Notes under the pieces: generated by a model
The model's input: the letters and a program-made list of their open reading frames with translations, nothing else
Database searches by the model: none
What the model was told of the DNA's origin: nothing
Shown: piece after piece, positions 18,223-27,692 of the stretch
How the letters are laid out: every line of letters starts with the position of its first letter
How positions within the stretch are numbered: position 1 is the first letter of the stretch
Translations under genes and position numbers: made by a program
Source of the DNA: Candidatus Bipolaricaulota bacterium
Lineage (GTDB): Bacteria > Bipolaricaulota > Bipolaricaulia > UBA7950 > UBA9294
Reading direction: 5' to 3'
Assembly: GCA_021159055.1 (NCBI GenBank)
Contig: JAGGSO010000013.1
Location: 1 to 32,431, forward strand
Length of the DNA stretch: 32,431 bases

Positions 18223-18922
18223 GCTTCGTGCGCGTGTAATGACAGTGCGGACAATAGTATACCACATCCTCACCGTACAGGGTGCGCGTCCGCCGCACGC
18301 GCAGGATATGACCGCAGCGCGGGCAGATGCGACGATGGGCGATGAACGCCGCCCCTCCCAGCAGGGCGAGGACGAGGATTACGAGCAGGACCCGCCCTGC
18401 TCCGCCCCCGTTTCCCTGCGGCGCTCCTCCTGTGCCTCCGAGCCCGCGGGCGAGGGCGGGAAAGATCGCCTCCATCGCCTCCCTGATCCTCCGATGGGCG
18501 ACGAGGTCGGAGATTCCCTCCTGCACGTAACTAGCGAGCCCGGGATGGGCAGCGGCGAGCGCCGTCCCGGCAAGGACGCGGGCGTCCCAATCTCGTCCGG
18601 TCTTGACGAACACAGCGAGAAGAGTATTCCCCGCAGCTATCCCCCATGCGTCGAGGATGGCGACGGCGTAGCGATCGAGGTCGTGGAACGGATCGTCCCA
18701 GCTCGCCAGGATGTATACATCGATCCCATAGCGCGCCTTAGCATCGGCGATGAGGGAATTCAGGGCGTCGCGGCCGTGGCGATCGAGGACGTTCCCGTAA
18801 TCGGACAGGTTCCCGATCGGGCGGGGAAGGGGAAACGCGACCGCTTCAGCGAATAAAACGACGATGAGAAGGGAAAGGATCGCCCTCAGCGGACGTAGAG
18901 GATGCGCGAACAATTCTCGCAC
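18194..18922 (-). CDS. TPM-domain membrane protein with C-terminal zinc ribbon
   Basis: About 242 residues. An N-terminal hydrophobic signal (LRAILSLLIVVLFAEAVAFP) precedes a TPM_phosphatase-type domain: IGNLSDYGNVLDRHGRDALNSLIADAKARYGIDVYIL, then GIAAGNTLLAVFVKTGRDWDARVLAG. A Gly-rich linker and a transmembrane helix (VLLVILVLALLGGAAFIA) follow, and the protein ends with a CPRCGH...CPHC zinc ribbon. TPM proteins occur in envelope or photosystem-repair settings; the function here is unknown. The start is uncertain: GTG at 18920-18922 or TTG at 18911-18913 both give a sound signal peptide; no ATG fits. It overlaps the upstream coiled-coil gene by about 37 bases, and its last nine codons lie within rnpB. 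Confidence 0.8.
18256..18264 (-). promoter_or_regulatory. Extended -10 promoter for rnpB
   Basis: On the minus strand TGGTATACT reads as an extended -10 element inside the 3' coding part of the TPM-domain gene. It would start transcription near 18249, about 25 bases before the mature RNase P RNA. No clear -35 is present. Confidence 0.4.
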
Positions 18923-19587
18923 GTCACGATCTCGTCCGTGTTGCGCGCCCGCTCGACCGTGTGCCCGCTCACCCGCAGCTTGCATCCGGTGCAGATTCCG
19001 TTCACCACCGGGACGACCGGGTCGGGGAAGCTGCGCCGCAGGTTCTCGTAGCGAGCGAGGATGGAGGGAGAGACTCCGGCGGCGAGTTCGGCCCGCGCCG
19101 CCCGCGCCGCGGCGAGGGACTCCTCCGTCGCAGTGATCCGGGCGTTGAGGGCCTCCTCTTCCTCGTCCAGGGCGGAGAGCCGGGCGGTCAGCTCCTCCTC
19201 TGCCCGGGCGAGGTTTTCCTTTTCCTCCACAATCCGATCCATCAGGGCGAGGGCCTCGTCCTCCAGCTTGCTCATTCGCTCCCGCTGGATAACGATCTTC
19301 TCCCGCAGCGCCTCCATTTCCTTGTAGCTGATGATCCCTTCGTCCAGCTCCTTCTGGTAGGCATGGATCTGCATGTCGAGCTCATCGACCTCCAGGTTGC
19401 GCTGGCGCGACTCCCGCTCGAGCTCCGCCAGGGCCTGACGCATCCCCTCAACTCGGGCTCGTTCCTCCTCGCGGCGCTTTTCGATCCGAGCGAGCTGCCT
19501 CCGCAAATGCTCGATCTGCACCGCGATTGCAGTGCATTCCTGATCCTTCTCCTGCAGTGCGAGCAGCCGTTCGATCTCTCCGGTCAC
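18886..19587 (-). CDS. Coiled-coil protein with C-terminal zinc ribbon (CT398-like)
   Basis: About 233 residues. Residues 1 to about 170 are a long, highly charged coiled coil rich in Glu, Arg, Leu and Ala; the last 60 carry a zinc ribbon with CTGCKLRV and CENCSRILYV. This matches the widespread bacterial CT398/DUF164 zinc-ribbon family (COG1579), of unknown function, sometimes linked to cell-envelope or RNA processes. I favour GTG at 19585-19587: GGGAG sits five bases upstream and a 17-spaced promoter would start transcription near 19608. A GTG four codons earlier (19597-19599) is possible but lacks a ribosome binding site. It heads a two-gene unit with the TPM-domain gene. Confidence 0.85.
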   Translation of the reverse strand: MTGEIERLLALQEKDQECTAIAVQIEHLRRQLARIEKRREEERARVEGMRQALAELERESRQRNLEVDELDMQIHAYQKELDEGIISYKEMEALREKIVIQRERMSKLEDEALALMDRIVEEKENLARAEEELTARLSALDEEEEALNARITATEESLAAARAARAELAAGVSPSILARYENLRRSFPDPVVPVVNGICTGCKLRVSGHTVERARNTDEIVTCENCSRILYVR

Positions 19588-19614
19588 TCCATCTCCCACG
19601 TCATGGTTTTCCCG

Positions 19615-19643
19615 ACTATAAAAGGAGACCCCGGCTTGTGCAA
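19615..19643 (-). promoter_or_regulatory. Sigma-70-type promoter for the coiled-coil/TPM unit
   Basis: On the minus strand TTGCAC (19638-19643), 17 bases, TATAGT (19615-19620). On the plus strand the same place carries TTGTGC (19636-19641) and, 18 bases on, TACTAT, a weak candidate for the divergent alkyltransferase-like gene. Confidence 0.55.
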
Positions 19644-19752
19644 CCCGGTTTCATCGCACTACTATAGCCGCGTGGGTTGTAAGAGGCGATGAAAACGGTG
19701 ATAGAAGAAATACACGCTCGATCGATTGCATGGAAAAACATGAGGGAACGAC

Positions 19753-20055
19753 ATGAGTCGATTGTACGATGAGATCTATGCGGTGGTGCGGCAAATCCCG
19801 CTGGGCAAGGTCGCTACCTACGGGCAGATCGGAATGAGCCTTGATCCTCCATGTCCGGCCCGCACCGTGGGCTGGGCCCTCGCCGCCCTGGGAAGGACGA
19901 ACGTTCACCCCCCTGTCCCGTGGCACCGGGTGGTGAGCGCGCAGGGCGAAGTACGCATGGGTGAACGCCAGCGGCGGCTCCTCGAAGGGGAGGGGATCGA
20001 GTTCGACGCGGCAGGGAGGATCGACCTGCGAAGGTTTGGGTGGGATGGAGGCTAG
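19753..20055 (+). CDS. Alkyltransferase-like protein (ATL)
   Basis: A 100-residue MGMT/Ada C-terminal-domain homologue. It has VATYGQIG (20-27), RTVGWALAAL with the nucleotide-flipping Arg region (37-46), and PWHRVV (56-61) in place of the alkyl-acceptor motif PCHRV. The Trp57 for Cys change marks it as an ATL: such proteins bind O6-alkylguanine and flag it for nucleotide excision repair but cannot accept the alkyl group. The tail GERQRRLLEGEGIEFD...GRIDLRRFGW is typical. GAGGGA lies five bases before the ATG. It stands alone between a divergent operon and a possible small ORF. Confidence 0.93.
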   Translation: MSRLYDEIYAVVRQIPLGKVATYGQIGMSLDPPCPARTVGWALAALGRTNVHPPVPWHRVVSAQGEVRMGERQRRLLEGEGIEFDAAGRIDLRRFGWDGG

Positions 20056-20133
20056 CCAGCCCGCAACCCATCCGCTCTTCCTCCATCATGCGGTCATACA
20101 CACCCGGTTCACTCAAGAAAAGGAGGTACAACG

Positions 20134-20247
20134 GTGCACACACCGGTCGTAATCTTCGCGGCTCAGTCCGGACGATCGTGGACTGTTGAAGGTCTTCAGC
20201 GGATGGCTTATACCCTGGCAGCGGATTCAGTCGCCAGTTGCCACTGA
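20134..20247 (+). CDS. Possible 37-codon small ORF
   Basis: Reading from GTG at 20134 to TGA at 20245-20247 gives 37 residues beginning MHTPVVIFAAQSGRSW and ending in DSVASCH. The reason to notice it is a textbook ribosome binding site, AAAAGGAGGT, ending 7 bases before the GTG in an otherwise non-coding gap. The peptide is mildly hydrophobic with one Cys and no signal or membrane helix. It may be a genuine small protein, a leader for the hydrolase gene that follows 36 bases later, or the decayed start of a lost gene. Confidence 0.35.
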   Translation: MHTPVVIFAAQSGRSWTVEGLQRMAYTLAADSVASCH

Positions 20248-20283
20248 AGTAGACTAGAGCGAAGATAAGTCTAGGAGGCTGAT

Positions 20284-21162
20284 ATGCGCGGAGTGATGAA
20301 GGCGATAATTGCATTCCTGGTCTTTGTTCTGGTCGGCCTGAGCGCCGTGGGAAAACCTTGGAGCGCAGAAAGGATCGTCAAGGATGTTACCTATTGCACG
20401 GTGGCCGGTGTCGACTTAACGATGGATCTCTACTACCCGCAGACCGGGGGTTCTCCGTATCCAGTTGTGATCTACGTCCACGGCGGTGGTTGGACAAGCG
20501 GGTCGAAGCGCGGCGGGGCGGGGATGCGCGACGTTCCAACCCTCCTCGCTCACGGCTACGTTGTCGCCGCGATCGACTATCGCCTCGCCCCGGCCTACAA
20601 GTTCCCCGCCCAGATCGAAGATGTTAAGTGCGCTGTACGCTACCTCCGTGTCCACGCCGACGAGCTCAGGATCGATCCGGATCGCATCGGCGCCTACGGC
20701 GGAAGCGCGGGCGGGCACCTCGTCGCCCTCCTCGGAACGGCGGACAACGACGCATTTTCCGGCGACTGCCCCTGGGAGGCCTCGAGCCGGGTGCAGGCGG
20801 TGGTCGATATGTTCGGCCCGGCCGACTTCTCTTTGTTCGAGTTCATCGGCTCGAAGAAGGCGATGTCGGTGTTCGGGGCGTCCGACGCGACCGATCCGAT
20901 CTTCGCTCAGGCGAGCCCGGTCACCTGGGCTTCGTCCGATGATCCGCCGTTTCTCATCCTGCACGGGGACAAAGACCCTGTCGTCCCGCTGTCGCAGTCA
21001 CAGAGCCTGTACGATCACCTGCAAGCCGCTGGCGTTCCGGCAGAGCTTGTGGTGGTGAAAAACGCTGGGCACGGGTTCAAGCCGACCGGCGGAAAGATCG
21101 ATCCGAGTCGTCAAGAGATCTCGGAGCTGATCGCCTCTTTCTTCGACCGCTGGCTCCGCTAA
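20284..21162 (+). CDS. Secreted alpha/beta hydrolase (esterase/lipase, HSL-like)
   Basis: A 292-residue exported hydrolase of the BD-FAE/hormone-sensitive-lipase-like group. Residues 1-23 are a signal peptide (MKAIIAFLVFVLVGLSAVG). The oxyanion motif HGGGW (66-70), nucleophile elbow GGSAGGH with Ser141, acid in LHGDKDPVVP (Asp231) and catalytic His263 in NAGHGF complete a Ser-Asp-His triad. Such enzymes cleave acetyl or short-chain esters from carbohydrates or small molecules; substrate unknown. The ATG at 20284 has AGGAGG five bases upstream; a second ATG at 20296 would also keep the signal. No operon partner is apparent. Confidence 0.9.
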   Translation: MRGVMKAIIAFLVFVLVGLSAVGKPWSAERIVKDVTYCTVAGVDLTMDLYYPQTGGSPYPVVIYVHGGGWTSGSKRGGAGMRDVPTLLAHGYVVAAIDYRLAPAYKFPAQIEDVKCAVRYLRVHADELRIDPDRIGAYGGSAGGHLVALLGTADNDAFSGDCPWEASSRVQAVVDMFGPADFSLFEFIGSKKAMSVFGASDATDPIFAQASPVTWASSDDPPFLILHGDKDPVVPLSQSQSLYDHLQAAGVPAELVVVKNAGHGFKPTGGKIDPSRQEISELIASFFDRWLR

Positions 21163-21384
21163 CTACCGGGGCGGGCACGGAAACATCCCGGTCCACAGAA
21201 CGAGGAATGCCGCAATTGCGGCCATCACCATCGGCCCGTAGACCGATGTCCGTGCCATGTTGTAGAGTGCGATCGCTGAGACTGGAATCACTGATTCTAA
21301 CTTCTGGTCGCGGAGTAACCGATTTCCTTTTCCTACCACCGCCTGCAAAGGACAAAATAACATCGGGGTTAAAATGCAGGATTT

Positions 21385-23316
<1,932 letters not shown>

Positions 23317-23327
23317 TAGGGGGAACA

Positions 23328-23783
23328 ATGCGAAGATACGAGATTGCTGGGATCGTCGGGGCACTGTTGGTGATCGCTTCTTTTTCCGCCTTCCCGGCAT
23401 CGCTCGGGGTCGGGGTGGGACTCGATCCGACCGGGTTGATCCTGTTCAACGTAACTTCGGACATGACGCTCGGGGAATCGTTTGGATTCAGGGCCGAGCT
23501 CGGGTTCTCCACGATCGACGTCGCGGGGCTGATGCTGATCGGCGGCCTCTTGTTCGTCCACCAGCCGATTGAGTTTATCGATCCGTTCGTCGGAGTGGGG
23601 ATCGGAGCAGCGATCACCAAGGTCGGCGGGAGCGCGCTCACGGTGGAGGGGGAGGCCGGGACGAAGGTGGCATTGTTCGGTCCGCTCTTCGCGTTCGCCG
23701 ATCTCCGCTACATCGTCCGGTTCACTGCATACGGAATCAACTACGGCCCCCTGTACGAAGCCGGCCTCGCGCTCAACTTCTAG
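23328..23783 (+). CDS. Small exported beta-barrel-like protein, unknown function
   Basis: A 151-residue protein. The N-terminus is a signal peptide (IAGIVGALLVIASFSAFPAS). The mature part alternates hydrophobic and small residues in short Gly-rich strands (GVGVGLDPTGLILFNVTSDMTLGE, GFRAELGFSTI, PFVGVGIGAAI) and ends in ...YEAGLALNF, with a C-terminal Phe like that recognised by the BAM machinery. It resembles small outer-membrane barrel proteins; that would imply a diderm cell. No named family is recognised. AGGGGG precedes the ATG; the gene lies 11 bases after gyrB and abuts the methyltransferase. Confidence 0.75.
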   Translation: MRRYEIAGIVGALLVIASFSAFPASLGVGVGLDPTGLILFNVTSDMTLGESFGFRAELGFSTIDVAGLMLIGGLLFVHQPIEFIDPFVGVGIGAAITKVGGSALTVEGEAGTKVALFGPLFAFADLRYIVRFTAYGINYGPLYEAGLALNF

Positions 23784-24311
23784 ATGGTCTACCTCGGGAT
23801 CGCGCTCGGTGCGATCACCCTTGGCTTCATCTGGTGGAACCTCTCCCTCGACGCCCTGTGGCAGCCGACCGATCGCACCACGGTTCAGTTGATCCTGTCC
23901 CTTGCCGGAGTGAAGCCGGGCGAGACCGTGGTCGATCTCGGCTGCGGGGACGGGAGGATCGTGGTGGCGGCAGCGCGGGAATACAACGCCTACGCCCGCG
24001 GGGTGGAGATCGACCCGTTCCGCGCGCTGTGGGGGAAAACGTGGATCCGCCTCGCCGGGTTGAGCGACCGGGCACGGATCACCTGGGGTGACATGTACCA
24101 GTTCGATTTATCCGCCGCGGACGTCGTCGTCCTGTTCCTCTCCGGGAAGGCGAACCAGAAGCTGACGCGCAAGCTCTCCCGCGAGCTGCGGACAGGGGCG
24201 CGGATCGTCTCCTACTACCACCCCCTGTACGACTTCGCCCCGGTGGAAGTGGGAAGGGCAAAGGATGGGTACCCCCTCTACCTCTATCGGATGGGGGTCT
24301 CAGATGTCTAG
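23784..24311 (+). CDS. Membrane-anchored class I SAM-dependent methyltransferase
   Basis: A 175-residue protein. Residues 2-19 form one hydrophobic anchor, followed by a compact Rossmann methyltransferase: motif I VVDLGCGDGRIVVAAA (49-64), GVEIDPFRALW as the acidic loop for the ribose, and WGDMYQFDLSAADVVVLFL as motifs II/III. The fold and the short length resemble the FAM173/ATPSCKMT-like and DOT1-like small methyltransferases, which modify protein lysines, but the target here is unknown. The ATG immediately follows the TAG of the barrel-like gene (TAGATG) without a ribosome binding site, so translation is probably coupled. The end overlaps murE by eight bases. Confidence 0.85.
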   Translation: MVYLGIALGAITLGFIWWNLSLDALWQPTDRTTVQLILSLAGVKPGETVVDLGCGDGRIVVAAAREYNAYARGVEIDPFRALWGKTWIRLAGLSDRARITWGDMYQFDLSAADVVVLFLSGKANQKLTRKLSRELRTGARIVSYYHPLYDFAPVEVGRAKDGYPLYLYRMGVSDV

Positions 24312-25740
24312 GCGGCTTTCCTCCCTCGCTCGTGCCCTCGAGATCGCGCCCGTGCCGGAGTGGGAGAGGATCGAGGTCGTCGGGATTGCCCAGGACTCCC
24401 GCCGCGTCCGGCCGGGGGAGATCTTCGTCGCGATCCCCGGGTTCGTCGCCGACGGACATGACTACATCCCGGACGCCGTCGCCCGTGGCGCCATCGCGGT
24501 CGTCGGCGAGCGCCGGGTGGAGGCCTCGGTCCCGCAGCTCGTCGTCCCCGACTCCCGCATCGCCCTCGCCCAACTCGCCGCTGCATTCTACGGCGACCCG
24601 ACGCGGGAGCTGTTCACCGTCGGGGTGACTGGGACAAACGGGAAGACGACCGTCTGCCACCTCTCCGCCCACCTCCTCGGGGAAGGGAGGACCGCACTTC
24701 TGAGCACGGTGGCGCTGGAGGAGCGAGGGATACACGCGGTGACCACGCCGGAGTCCCCGTTCATCCAGCGGTTCGCGCGCGCGGCGCTCGATTCCGGAAG
24801 GGAGAACCTGGTGATCGAGGCGTCGTCCGCCGGGCTCGCCCTCCACCGGACCGACGGGGTCGACTTCGACGCCGCGGTATTCACCAATCTCACCCACGAC
24901 CACCTCGACTTCCATCCCGATTGGGACTCCTACCTGGCGGCGAAGCTCCGCCTGTTCCAGGGCCTGAAGCCGGGCGCCGCCGCGATCGTCAACCGCGACG
25001 ACCCGGCCGCGCCCCGGTTTATCGCCGCCACCCAAGGGCGCGTCCTCACCTACGCGATCCACCGTGCCGCCGACCTGCGGGCGATCGAAATCGAGTATCA
25101 CCGCGATCGGACCGCGTTCACCCTGGTAGCGCAGGGGAGCGAGGTCCGAATCGAGCTCCGTCTCCCGGCCGAGTACAACGTGTACAACGCCCTTGCCGCC
25201 GCCGGAGTCGGGCTCGCCAAGGGGCTCGAGCTCGCGGAGATAGGGGAAGCGCTCCGGACCGCCCCCGCGGTGCCAGGGAGGCACCAGACGCTCCGCGCCG
25301 TGACCGGGGCGACTGTGATCGTCGACTTCGCCCATTCCCCCGACTCGCTGGCCCGGACACTCCGGTTCCTTCGCCCCCGCTACCGCCGCGTGATCTGCGT
25401 CTTCGGCTGCGGCGGCGCGAGCGACCGGGCGAAGCGCCCGATCATGGGTAAGATCAGCGGGGAGCTCGCTGACTTCACGATCCTCACCACCGATAACCCG
25501 AAGGACGAGCCCCCGGCTCGGATCATCGACGAGATCGAGGCCGGGATCAAAAACACCAACGGGAGGTACACCCGGATCGTCGACCGCAGGGACGCGATCC
25601 GGCGGGCGATCGAGATCTCCGGAGCGGGAGACGTCGTCCTCCTGGCCGGGAAGGGGCACGAGCCGTATCAGATCGTCGGCCACAAGTTCGTCCCCTACAG
25701 CGATGCCGGTTTTCTCCGGGACGAGGGGTTGGCTGAGTAG
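24304..25740 (+). CDS. murE: UDP-MurNAc-dipeptide ligase MurE
   Basis: A 478-residue Mur ligase adding the third amino acid to the peptidoglycan stem. Visible: N-terminal IAQDSRRVRPGEIFVAIPG (28-46), ATP loop GVTGTNGKTT (107-116), TTPESPFIQ (147-155), HDHLDFHPDWDSYLAAKLRLF with the carbamylated-Lys site K214, VPGRHQTL (323-330), VDFAHSPDSL (340-349), GCGGASDRAKRP (368-379) and GKGHEPYQ (449-456). The substrate motif is DNPK (397-400). DNPR marks meso-diaminopimelate-adding enzymes, and other motifs mark Lys or ornithine, so this variant leaves the third amino acid open. SSAGLALHR replaces the common SSHALALHR. The start at 24304 overlaps the methyltransferase gene by eight bases. Confidence 0.94.
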   Translation: MSRRLSSLARALEIAPVPEWERIEVVGIAQDSRRVRPGEIFVAIPGFVADGHDYIPDAVARGAIAVVGERRVEASVPQLVVPDSRIALAQLAAAFYGDPTRELFTVGVTGTNGKTTVCHLSAHLLGEGRTALLSTVALEERGIHAVTTPESPFIQRFARAALDSGRENLVIEASSAGLALHRTDGVDFDAAVFTNLTHDHLDFHPDWDSYLAAKLRLFQGLKPGAAAIVNRDDPAAPRFIAATQGRVLTYAIHRAADLRAIEIEYHRDRTAFTLVAQGSEVRIELRLPAEYNVYNALAAAGVGLAKGLELAEIGEALRTAPAVPGRHQTLRAVTGATVIVDFAHSPDSLARTLRFLRPRYRRVICVFGCGGASDRAKRPIMGKISGELADFTILTTDNPKDEPPARIIDEIEAGIKNTNGRYTRIVDRRDAIRRAIEISGAGDVVLLAGKGHEPYQIVGHKFVPYSDAGFLRDEGLAE

Positions 25741-25749
25741 CCTCTCTGC

Positions 25750-25778
25750 TTGCGCCGATAGCGGAGATCGGGGATAAT
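25750..25778 (+). promoter_or_regulatory. Promoter for tRNA-Glu
   Basis: TTGCGC (25750-25755), 17 bases, GATAAT (25773-25778). Transcription would begin near 25785, just ahead of the tRNA at 25788. Confidence 0.55.
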
Positions 25779-25787
25779 TTGTTTGTC

Positions 25788-25860
25788 GGTCCCGTCGTCT
25801 AGTGGCCTAGGATATCGGGCTCTCATCCCGGCGACAGGGGTTCGAATCCCCTCGGGACCA
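25788..25860 (+). tRNA. tRNA-Glu (anticodon CUC)
   Basis: A 73-base tRNA. Acceptor GGTCCCG pairs with CGGGACC and the discriminator is A. The anticodon stem TCGGG/CCCGG encloses CTCTCAT, giving anticodon CTC, which reads GAG. The T arm is AGGGG-TTCGAAT-CCCCT. CCA is not encoded; the next bases are AAG, so it must be added enzymatically. CUC is the minor Glu isoacceptor, matching the GC-rich codon choice in this genome. A terminator follows directly. Confidence 0.95.
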
Positions 25861-25868
25861 AAGAAACG

Positions 25869-25892
25869 CCGAGGCGCGGGCCTCGGTTTTTT
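25869..25892 (+). terminator. Intrinsic terminator after tRNA-Glu
   Basis: CCGAGGC and GCCTCGG form a 7-base-pair hairpin around GCGG, followed directly by six T (25887-25892). Confidence 0.85.
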
Positions 25893-25898
25893 CTTCGT

Positions 25899-25927
25899 TT
25901 GTCTACACGGGTAGATCGAGCTAAAAT
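25899..25927 (+). promoter_or_regulatory. Promoter for CDP-alcohol phosphatidyltransferase-like gene
   Basis: TTGTCT (25899-25904), 17 bases, TAAAAT (25922-25927), lying after the tRNA terminator. AAAAGGTG precedes the ATG at 25945. Confidence 0.6.
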
Positions 25928-25944
25928 AGAAAAGGTGAATAAAG

Positions 25945-26454
25945 ATGAAGCGGCTACCTGATCTGCTGACCGCCTCGCGCGGGATCATCGCTGTCATCGT
26001 CGCGCTCCTCGGCCTCGTCGGCCCGGACGCGCTGGAGTGGGTGATCCTGCTCATCATCATCGGCTGGACGACCGACATCATGGACGGTCGCCTCGCCCGC
26101 AAGTACCAAAAAGAAGCGACCTGGATCGGAGACCGGGAGTTTGCGTTCGACATGGTCATGGTCCTCGGCGGGTTGTGCTACCTCGTCCTCGCGGGGTTCA
26201 TCCCGCTGGCCCCGGCCGCCGCCTACGTCGGGGTGGCGACCCTGTTCATCGCCTACTTCCGCTCCAAGATGGTCACGATGTCGTTCGCCTTCCCGGTCGT
26301 CGCCCTCCCGCTCATCGTCGCCTACTTCAACGCCCCGCGCGCGGCGTGGATCTTCATCGCATGGATCGTCCTCGCCCTCCTCTACGACTGGAAGCGGTTC
26401 AAAGGGGTGGTCCACGAGTTCATCGAGAACGCCAAGGCGCTGTCACACCGCTAG
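25945..26454 (+). CDS. CDP-alcohol phosphatidyltransferase-like membrane protein
   Basis: A 169-residue integral membrane protein with four or five hydrophobic helices. It carries most of the CDP-alcohol phosphotransferase motif, D44-x2-D47-G48-x2-A51-R52, eight residues on, then a final Asp69. Two positions are off: Ile61 where Gly is expected and Glu65 where the third metal-binding Asp is expected; a neighbouring Gly62 suggests a one-residue shift. The family makes phospholipids such as phosphatidylglycerophosphate (PgsA) or inositol and serine lipids; the substrate cannot be named. Its TAG stop shares CTAG with the stop of convergent ruvB. It has its own promoter. Confidence 0.8.
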   Translation: MKRLPDLLTASRGIIAVIVALLGLVGPDALEWVILLIIIGWTTDIMDGRLARKYQKEATWIGDREFAFDMVMVLGGLCYLVLAGFIPLAPAAAYVGVATLFIAYFRSKMVTMSFAFPVVALPLIVAYFNAPRAAWIFIAWIVLALLYDWKRFKGVVHEFIENAKALSHR

Positions 26455-27454
26455 ATCAGCCTGCCGGAACTGCGGTTGAGGTGGGCATAGGCGCGGTCGG
26501 TGGCGACCCGCCCCTGCGGGGTGCGCTTGATGAACCCCTCCTGGAGGAGGTACGGCTCGACGAGGTCGGTGAGCGTGTCTTTCTCCTCGGACAACGCGGC
26601 GGCGAGGGTCTCCAGCCCGACCGGCCCGCCGTTGAACTTGTCGATGATGGCGATCAGGACGGCACGGTCGAGCTTATCCAGGCCGGCGTCGTCGATCTCG
26701 AGCATGGCGAGAGCAGCCTGCGCCGTCTCCCGGTCGATCTTCCCGTTTCCCCGCACCTGGGCGTAGTCGCGCGCCCGCCGCAGGAGGCGTCCGGCGATCC
26801 GCGGGGTACCGCGGGCCCGTGCCGCGAGCTCGCGCGCGCCGCCCTCGGTCACCTCAACCCCGAGGAGCCTCCCCCCGCGGACGATGATCGCCCGCAGCTC
26901 CTCCACCGAGTAGAAGTTCAACCGGAACGAGACCTCGAACCGATCGCGCAGCGGGGCGGAGATCAACCCGGCACGGGTCGTCGCCCCGATCAGGGTGAAC
27001 GGCGGGAGGTCGATCCGCAACGACTGGGCATTCGGCCCTTCTCCGAGGATGATATCGATCTTGTAGTCCTCCATCGCGGGATAGAGGATCTCCTCCACCG
27101 GCCGGCGCAGGCGATGGATCTCATCGATGAAGAAGATGTCGCGCGGTCGCAGGTTGGTGAGGATCGCCGCCAGATCTCCCGCCTTCTCGATCGCTGGCCC
27201 GAGCTGATCCTGATTCCTACCCCCATCTCTGTCGCGATGATCTGGGCGAGGGTCGTCTTCCCCAGCCCGGGTGGACTGTGTAGAAGAACGTGGTCGAGCG
27301 GCTCATCCCGCTGCTGCGCCGCTTTGATGTAGATGCGCAACTTCTCCTTCACCGCGTCCTGACCGATGAACTCGTCCAGGGTGCGCGGGCGCAGGGTCTT
27401 CAGCGTCAGCTCGTCCTCGGCGGTATCAGGCTGAACGATCCGTTCGGTTCTCAT
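26451..27454 (-). pseudogene. ruvB: Holliday junction helicase RuvB, broken by one missing base
   Basis: Both halves of a RuvB AAA+ motor are present, about 334 residues if repaired. The N-terminal part (27454 to about 27196) reads [23 protein letters not shown], Walker [11 protein letters not shown] (60-69) and [12 protein letters not shown]. The rest continues one frame over: [16 protein letters not shown], Walker B FFIDEIH, sensor 1 [10 protein letters not shown], arginine finger LRDRFE and the C-terminal winged helix [17 protein letters not shown]. The shift lies in the [11 protein letters not shown] motif at about 27195-27200, where one base is missing from a G/C run. All else is intact, so a sequencing or assembly error is as likely as a real mutation. 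Walker A begins with Ser in place of the usual Gly. Confidence 0.9.
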
Positions 27455-27463
27455 CTTGTGGCC

Positions 27464-27493
27464 ATTTTACCGGAGATCCCACCGCCCGATCAA
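27464..27493 (-). promoter_or_regulatory. Promoter for ruvB with very short leader
   Basis: On the minus strand TTGATC (27488-27493), 18 bases, TAAAAT (27464-27469). Transcription would begin about 3-6 bases before the ruvB ATG, and no ribosome binding site is seen, so the message may be essentially leaderless. Confidence 0.5.
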
Positions 27494-27692
27494 TCTTTGT
27501 CACCATTGATCCGCTGCATAATCTCGCGCTTGATGGCAGAAAACATCTTCAATGCCCGAGATAGAACTCCGCCAGGGCAGTACCGCCTGTCAGGTAGAAC
27601 TTATTGGAATCAGGCAACTCGGCAAATGTCTTCAGAGCGAGCTTTTGAGCGTCGGATAGGATCCCTTTATTCTGCGGTTGCCGTGTCTTCAT
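27490..27692 (-). pseudogene. Remnant of AbiEii-type nucleotidyltransferase toxin
   Basis: From ATG at 27690-27692 the minus strand reads 47 residues, including LSDAQKLALKTFAELPDSNKFYLTGGTALAEFYLGH, the N-terminal nucleotidyltransferase signature (helix, then LTGGTALA with the G-x-A loop) of AbiEii/AbiGii toxins. It then hits a stop at 27549. A short piece in another frame (27490-27546, MFSAIKREIMQRINGDKD) looks like the C-terminus of the same kind of protein. The catalytic acidic middle of a normally 200-300 residue enzyme is missing, so an internal deletion with frame loss is the best reading. The start overlaps the upstream partner gene by 26 bases, a normal toxin-antitoxin layout. It cannot be an active toxin. 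Confidence 0.7.

Noticed and set aside
21163-21363. Minus-strand 66-codon frame with two hydrophobic stretches between the hydrolase and gyrB
   Set aside because: It could be a small membrane protein, but no ribosome binding site, promoter or family match is visible; kept only as a weak candidate.
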